In this document: one piece after another, positions 59,702 through 64,000 of the stretch
Layout of the letters: each line of letters opens with the position of its first letter
Position numbering within the stretch: position 1 is the stretch's first letter
Origin: Noviherbaspirillum aridicola
GTDB taxonomy: Bacteria; Pseudomonadota; Gammaproteobacteria; Burkholderiales; Burkholderiaceae_D
NCBI RefSeq assembly: GCF_019656455.1
Contig: NZ_BPMK01000001.1
Coordinates: forward strand, 62,001 to 126,000
DNA length: 64,000 nucleotides
Direction of reading: 5' to 3'
Notes under the pieces: model-generated
Database searches by the model: none
Told to the model about the DNA's origin: nothing
What the model saw: only the letters and a program-made list of their open reading frames with translations
Made by a program: the position numbers and the translations under genes

Positions 59702-61789
59702 ATGCGTTCCTTGTCTTTCCTGTCACGCCCGCAGCAAGGGCCAGTGCATCCGTCTCACGCATCCGGCCAGGCGCCGGAACCGCCCGCCGCGGATGCGCCG
59801 GCGGATACCCCCGCACGCGCACCCTGCGGCGGCCGCGTGCACGTGCCGCACGTCGCGCGCCGCTTGCGGGACCTGGTGCGCGGCGACGGGATGCGGCAAC
59901 TCCGCACGGCGGTCAAGCACGGAGACGTGAAGGCAGTGGAAAAGCTGCTGGGCAAGGGTCTCCATCCGCTCGCCACGTTCGCCGATGGCCGCACCCCGCT
60001 GCAGCTGGCCGTCGAGCGCGGACAATTCGGGGTGTTTTCGGCACTCCTCGACCATGCCGGGTTCGATGTGAATGCGCGGCCAGGCAACCAGCTCGAGTAC
60101 TGGCTGGAGCGCAAGCAAGGCAAGGCGGTCGAGGTTCTGCTGGCGCATCCGAGGGTGGACCCGAACTGGCGGGATGAGAACGGCGACACGCTGCTGCACA
60201 GGGCGGCGCGCGAAGGCAGACTCGGATGGGTGCAGGCGCTGGCATGGACGGAAGCGCCGGCCGGTCCGGACCAGGAGGGCGCCGCCGCGTCGCAGCAGGC
60301 CGCGCAGAAAAAGCGGGCCGACCCCGCGATCCTGAACGACGCCGGCCTGAGCCCGCTGCATCTCGCCGCACGGCTCGACCATCGCATCCTGCTGCACCTG
60401 CTGGAGGCGGGCGCCGACGGCAACCTGCCCGACAGCCAGGGCAGGACACCCCTGCATCACGCGATGGCCCACGCGCGCGAGGAGGTACTGGTCGAGACGG
60501 TGACCCGTCTCCTGCAGGCCGGCGCGGATCCGACGGCCCGGGATAACGAGGGCAAGACGCCGCTGCGTATCCTGTACGAACGCGGCGGCACCGCTCCATC
60601 CGAGGCGCTGCGGCGCGCTCGCGCCATCGCTCGTCCGCCTGCGGACGAGCAGGCCATCGCGCCGGCGCTCGCGCTTCCCACCGAGCTGCAGAACGCGGTG
60701 GCGGCCATGCTCGACCCGGATTCCCGCGACAGCTTCAGCCTGGTCAACACCTCGGCACATCTGTCGGTGCGGGCGAGCCGTCAGCCGCATCTGATCATCA
60801 GGTCGCCTGGCGATCTGGAGGACGCCGCGCGGCATTATCAGGGTCGAATCATCCGCAGGATCCGCATCGGCGGATTGCCCGCGCCACCATTCACCACCGG
60901 CGACCTGAAAGCACTGGAGCGATTCCCTGGCCTGGAAGAGGTCTCCCTGCGCGCGCATACGTGGCTGACCGGCGAGGACATCGCGAGTCTGCCGAGGACG
61001 CTCAGGCGGCTCGACCTGGGCAACTGCACGCATCTGACCGATGAAGACCTGGCGCATCTGCCGCCCGGGCTGGAGGCGCTTTCCCTGGAGCGATGCAGTG
61101 GCATCACCGATCGCGGCATCAGGCATCTGCCGCGCACGCTGAAGCGCCTGAACCTCGATGGCTGCGCTGCGCTCACGGACGAATGCATGGCGGCGCTGCC
61201 GCCGGAGGTGGAGGAAATCGATTTCAGCAATTGCCAGCGGATCGTCGGCCGCCGCCTCGACGGTATCCCGAGAACCGTGAGGACCTTGAGTTTTCGAAAC
61301 TGTGACGATCTGTCAGGCACCCGGCTCGGTGCGCTGCCCGACGCGCTGAGGGAGCTGGATCTCGGAATGTGCCACAGCCTTGCCGACGACGCGATAGCGA
61401 CAATCCCGCGCGGCGTCAGGAAACTCGACCTTACCGCCTGTATCCAGCTCACCGATGCGTGCGCCGCCGGCTTCCCCCCCGATCTGGCGGAACTCAACCT
61501 CGATCTGTGCCACGGGCTCACCGACGACGCGGTCGGGTACTTCCCCCGCAGCCTCAGGAAGCTCAGCCTGCACGCATGGGATAAGCTGACCGACGCCGGC
61601 ATCGCGCGGCTGCCGCCGAACCTGAAAGAAGCAGATTTCCAGGGCTGCTGCGGACTGACGAGTGCGTGCATCGGCCAGCTTCCGCCCGCACTGGAGGCGG
61701 TCTCCTTCGAACTCTGCCTCGGAATAGAGGAAGCGGCGCTTGCCGCGCCGAGAGCAAGAGGCATCCGTGTCAGGTTTGAGACCCGATGA
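59702..61789 (+). CDS. Ankyrin / F-box-like / leucine-rich-repeat protein
   Basis: A 695-residue eukaryote-like repeat protein. Residues about 65-300 hold ankyrin repeats (DGRTPLQLAVERGQ, NGDTLLHRAAREGR, LSPLHLAARLDH, QGRTPLHHAMAHA). Residues about 323-355 (LALPTELQNAVAAMLDPDSR) fit an F-box-like helix set followed by the SLVNTSAHL stretch. Residues about 400-690 hold eleven leucine-rich repeats of 23 residues, LPRTLRRLDLGNCTHLTDED type, with the Cys and TD of the AMN1/GALA kind. The N-terminal 60 residues are Pro/Ala/Ser-rich and disordered. Start: ATG at 59702 (MRSLSFLSRP); a GTG at 59651 is possible. Ralstonia GALA effectors have F-box and LRR, and this adds ankyrin; an effector role is inference. 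Confidence 0.85.
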   Translation: MRSLSFLSRPQQGPVHPSHASGQAPEPPAADAPADTPARAPCGGRVHVPHVARRLRDLVRGDGMRQLRTAVKHGDVKAVEKLLGKGLHPLATFADGRTPLQLAVERGQFGVFSALLDHAGFDVNARPGNQLEYWLERKQGKAVEVLLAHPRVDPNWRDENGDTLLHRAAREGRLGWVQALAWTEAPAGPDQEGAAASQQAAQKKRADPAILNDAGLSPLHLAARLDHRILLHLLEAGADGNLPDSQGRTPLHHAMAHAREEVLVETVTRLLQAGADPTARDNEGKTPLRILYERGGTAPSEALRRARAIARPPADEQAIAPALALPTELQNAVAAMLDPDSRDSFSLVNTSAHLSVRASRQPHLIIRSPGDLEDAARHYQGRIIRRIRIGGLPAPPFTTGDLKALERFPGLEEVSLRAHTWLTGEDIASLPRTLRRLDLGNCTHLTDEDLAHLPPGLEALSLERCSGITDRGIRHLPRTLKRLNLDGCAALTDECMAALPPEVEEIDFSNCQRIVGRRLDGIPRTVRTLSFRNCDDLSGTRLGALPDALRELDLGMCHSLADDAIATIPRGVRKLDLTACIQLTDACAAGFPPDLAELNLDLCHGLTDDAVGYFPRSLRKLSLHAWDKLTDAGIARLPPNLKEADFQGCCGLTSACIGQLPPALEAVSFELCLGIEEAALAAPRARGIRVRFETR

Positions 61790-61824
61790 ACGCGGAACGG
61801 CAGCTCAGGTCCGGCGCGTTGCCC

Positions 61825-62097
61825 TCAAAGCTGCGCGGCGACGCTGGCGAATGCCGGGTCGTCGCGCTGGTATCCCGGACGCGGTCCGGGAAAGGTGTCG
61901 TCGAGCACGGCGATCGACAGCACCTCGAACAGGCGCAAGCGCTGCCAGCTCCCGCTGTCCGGCTCATGGCACAGCAGGATGTCGTCGCCGAGGCGGTCGA
62001 CCCCGCAGGCATGCGGCTCGACCACCCGGGAGCGGCCGTAATAGCGCAGTTTCAGGACACGCCTGCTGCGGACGGCTTCGATGACGCGCTGATCCAT
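61825..62097 (-). CDS. Small WYL-domain-like protein
   Basis: A 90-residue protein resembling the core of the WYL ligand-binding fold, without the HTH found in most WYL regulators: VIEAVRSRRVLKLRYYGRSR, HACGVDRLGDDILLCHEPDS, WQRLRLFEVLSIAVLDD. WYL domains bind nucleotides or ssDNA and regulate defence and other systems; an isolated core could be an anti-sigma-like or sensor partner. The ATG at 62097 follows AAGGGA. It is convergent with the ankyrin gene (35 bp between the stops) and lies between the two ankyrin-repeat genes. Confidence 0.65.
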   Translation of the reverse strand: MDQRVIEAVRSRRVLKLRYYGRSRVVEPHACGVDRLGDDILLCHEPDSGSWQRLRLFEVLSIAVLDDTFPGPRPGYQRDDPAFASVAAQL

Positions 62098-62303
62098 GCT
62101 TCCCTTGGCGACGGCTGGAGAAGCTTTCACTTTATTGGCGGCATTGCGGGATTGAAATCCCATATTCATGGGAGGCGTGGCGTTGTATGTCCGCCGCACA
62201 TTCGGCGCCCGACAAGCACCGCAGCGGGAGCAGTTAAGCGATCTCAAACCCGGCGCCCCGGCCGGACCATAGATTAGTGGCACATTCACCGGGGAGCACA
62301 GCA

Positions 62304-62483
62304 ATGAACATCATCGAGACACTCAAGCGCCTCATGCCGGCCCTGGGACTCATGGCCTTGTGCAGCGCGGCCATCCTGTATCTGCCGCAGCTGAATCGCG
62401 ACGCCGGCAGCCCGCCCGCCGCCGACAGCGTCACCCAGCAGAAGGCGCCGCCGGCGAATCCGGACCGCGGCGAGCAGGCGTAA
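62304..62483 (+). CDS. Small single-pass membrane protein (59 aa)
   Basis: A 59-residue protein: an N-terminal hydrophobic helix (LMPALGLMALCSAAILYLPQ), then a disordered Pro/Ala/Gln/Asp tail. The ATG at 62304 follows GGGGAGCACAGCA. It is 33 bp upstream of the PAP2 phosphatase and in the same direction, so probably in one transcript. No family recognised. Confidence 0.6.
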   Translation: MNIIETLKRLMPALGLMALCSAAILYLPQLNRDAGSPPAADSVTQQKAPPANPDRGEQA

Positions 62484-62516
62484 AATGCGGCGGGAACCGA
62501 GTCTTCCTGCCCGCCG

Positions 62517-63287
62517 ATGACACAAGCCCGATCCTCGTTCCGCAAGTCTCTGTTTGAGAAGTTTTCCGCGCTGCTCGCCAGGGTCGGCCGCGCGGAAAAG
62601 AGCACCTTGCTTGCCACCTGCGTGGCCACCTTTTCCCTGTACGGATTCGTCGAACTCGCCGACGACATGAGCGAGGGCGATACCCGCGACTTCGACCACG
62701 CGGTGCTGCTCGCCTTCCGCGAGCCGCACGACCTGTCCGATCCGATCGGTCCCCGCTGGTTCGAGGAAGTCATGCGCGACTTCACCGCGCTCGGCGGCCA
62801 CGCGGTGCTGACCTCGATCGTGCTGGCCGTCGTCGGCTTCCTGCTGCTGACCCGCAAGCGCAAGTTCGCGCTGATGGTGGGGCTGTCGGTGGCTGCCGGC
62901 ATGGGCCTGAGTTCGCTGCTCAAATACGTGTTTGCCCGGCCGCGGCCGGACCTCGTGGCGCACGCGACCGAGGTCTACACCCACAGTTTCCCCAGCGGCC
63001 ACGCGATGCTGTCGGCGGTGGTTTATCTGACGCTGGGCGCGCTGCTCGCGCGCAGCCGCGCCGAGCCCCATGTGAAGATCTATCTGTTGTCGGTGGCGGG
63101 CCTGCTGACCGTGCTGGTCGGCGTCAGCCGCGTCTATCTCGGCGTGCACTGGCCGAGCGACGTGCTGGCGGGCTGGGCGATCGGGGCGGCGTGGGCGCTC
63201 GCGTGCTGGCTGGTGATGTTGTGGCTGCAGGCGCGCGGCAAGGTCGGGCAGCCGACCGCCGGCGTCAGCGACCCGGCCGAGGGCTGA
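62517..63287 (+). CDS. PAP2-family membrane phosphatase
   Basis: A 256-residue integral membrane phosphatase of the PAP2 (undecaprenyl-pyrophosphate or lipid phosphate phosphatase) family. All three catalytic motifs are present: KYVFARPRPD, FPSGHAM and SRVYLGVHWPSDVLAGW. It has about six hydrophobic segments. It recycles lipid phosphates, for example C55-PP, or acts on phosphatidic acid. The N-terminal 35 residues are basic. The gene starts at the ATG at 62517. Confidence 0.92.
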   Translation: MTQARSSFRKSLFEKFSALLARVGRAEKSTLLATCVATFSLYGFVELADDMSEGDTRDFDHAVLLAFREPHDLSDPIGPRWFEEVMRDFTALGGHAVLTSIVLAVVGFLLLTRKRKFALMVGLSVAAGMGLSSLLKYVFARPRPDLVAHATEVYTHSFPSGHAMLSAVVYLTLGALLARSRAEPHVKIYLLSVAGLLTVLVGVSRVYLGVHWPSDVLAGWAIGAAWALACWLVMLWLQARGKVGQPTAGVSDPAEG

Positions 63288-63328
63288 ACACGCCGGGCGC
63301 TGGCGGCCCGGGCGAGCGGAATGCATGC

Positions 63329-64000
63329 ATGGGAACTGCAGAGGTCGGGACGCGACTCACGTCCTCCGACCAATACACGTTCAACGTCCATGGCTCTTTC
63401 ACGCGTCCCGCCTTCCTTGCCGCCTGGCGCGGGACACCCGGGCGGGTCCGCCGCGCCACCGTCCGCCCAACCGTCGGCGCAGCCCTCCGCACATCCTCCC
63501 GCGGCGCAGGTGCCGGGCGAACCGGTCCCCGTCGTGCGCCATCGCGGCGCGCCGCATATCGCCAGCTGAGGAATCTGCTGCCCGGGTATGAACACAAGCG
63601 CCTTCGCCAGGCGGTCAAGGACGGCGACGTGCGGACGGTGAAAAAACTGCTCGCCAGAGGCACCGACCCGCTCCAGCGACATGCCGACGGCCGCGACGCG
63701 CTGCGTCTTGCGGTCGAGCGCGGGCAATTCGAGGTGTTCGCGGCGCTGGTCGGCGACATGAGCACCGACAGAGACGCGCATCCGGTCAACCAGCTTCCCT
63801 ACTGGCTGTCGCACGGCGACCCGAGGGCGGTGGATGTTCTGCTTGCGGATCCTCGCGTGGATCTGAACCGACGGGATGCGAATGGCGAAACGCTGCTGCA
63901 CAGGGCGGCCCGCGAAGGCCGGCTCGGCTGGGCGCGGGCACTGGCCGGTCCGGAAGCTCGGGAGGGTTTCCGGCAGTCGGCCGATCCCACCCTGAAGAAC
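63329..64000 (+). CDS. Second ankyrin-repeat protein, runs off the window, apparently frameshifted near 63.57 kb
   Basis: The open frame from the ATG at 63329 reaches the window end (224 codons) and from about 63570 encodes ankyrin repeats similar to the first gene: RLRQAVKDGDVRTVKKLL, DALRLAVERGQFEVF, NGETLLHRAAREGRLGWA. Its first 80 codons, however, are Arg-rich shadow-type sequence. The other frame, from an ATG at 63390 (MALSRVPPSLPPG) to a TGA at 63569, resembles the N-terminus of the first gene (Pro/Ala/Ser-rich, then PVVRHRGAPHIA). A frameshift between the two, real or from assembly, is likely. The rest of the gene is outside the window. Confidence 0.7.
   Translation, partial: MGTAEVGTRLTSSDQYTFNVHGSFTRPAFLAAWRGTPGRVRRATVRPTVGAALRTSSRGAGAGRTGPRRAPSRRAAYRQLRNLLPGYEHKRLRQAVKDGDVRTVKKLLARGTDPLQRHADGRDALRLAVERGQFEVFAALVGDMSTDRDAHPVNQLPYWLSHGDPRAVDVLLADPRVDLNRRDANGETLLHRAAREGRLGWARALAGPEAREGFRQSADPTLKN

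Overview
The window is high-GC DNA, densely coding on both strands, with short intergenic gaps. The gene content points to a free-living betaproteobacterium of the Burkholderiales, most like Oxalobacteraceae (Noviherbaspirillum, Herbaspirillum or Massilia type). The clues are a Bug-type tricarboxylate-binding protein, two DUF4148 proteins, an Lrp/LysE pair, lipoproteins with Cys-Gly(6-7) N-termini, and a coxSLM-DEG cluster. This is an inference from protein families; there is no rRNA gene to confirm it. I found no rRNA, tRNA, CRISPR array or recognisable insertion sequence.

Layout. 1-5.4 kb: end of a LysE-type exporter, then a compact unit of a Gln/Gly repeat protein, a stand-alone protease-propeptide-like protein and a subtilisin-like protease, followed by two small proteins. 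5.4-13.8 kb: envelope and stress genes (DUF4124, PRC-barrel, VanY-type peptidase, HDOD, FrnE-like thioredoxin, CZB, YqjD-like membrane protein) and an Lrp/LysE pair. 13.8-20.9 kb: GGDEF-EAL protein, Bug protein, several tiny genes, a candidate sRNA, a DUF4148 gene with a structured leader, flavin reductase, zinc alcohol dehydrogenase. 21-30 kb: Gly-rich lipoprotein plus WD40 propeller, a P450/monooxygenase pair with a divergent ArsR regulator, gamma-glutamyltransferase, and the second DUF4148 gene with the same leader. 31-42 kb: Ldh-type dehydrogenase, an atypical tyrosine recombinase, a coiled-coil basic DNA-binding-like protein followed by a string of hairpins, lipase-like hydrolase, small membrane and zinc-ribbon proteins, diguanylate cyclase, polysaccharide deacetylase. 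42.4-52 kb: a molybdenum hydroxylase (form II 'CO dehydrogenase') cluster with maturation genes and a divergent XdhC/flavin monooxygenase pair. 52.5-58.2 kb: a four-gene signalling operon (hybrid kinase, CheR, CheB, response-regulator kinase). 58.3-64 kb: DUF4382 lipoprotein, then two related ankyrin-repeat genes around a WYL-like mini-protein, a small membrane protein and a PAP2 phosphatase. The first ankyrin gene also carries an F-box-like segment and eleven leucine-rich repeats.

Most unusual: (i) the repeat protein / orphan propeptide / subtilase unit at 1-5 kb, where the small protein aligns with the protease's own N-terminal domain and the protease tail carries the LAPQG motif of the repeats; (ii) the ankyrin-F-box-LRR protein and its apparently frameshifted neighbour; (iii) two copies of a roughly 60-nt three-stem leader RNA with the same promoter architecture in front of both DUF4148 genes; (iv) a candidate small RNA with a CCUCCU loop region. 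None of these could be tested by database search here.
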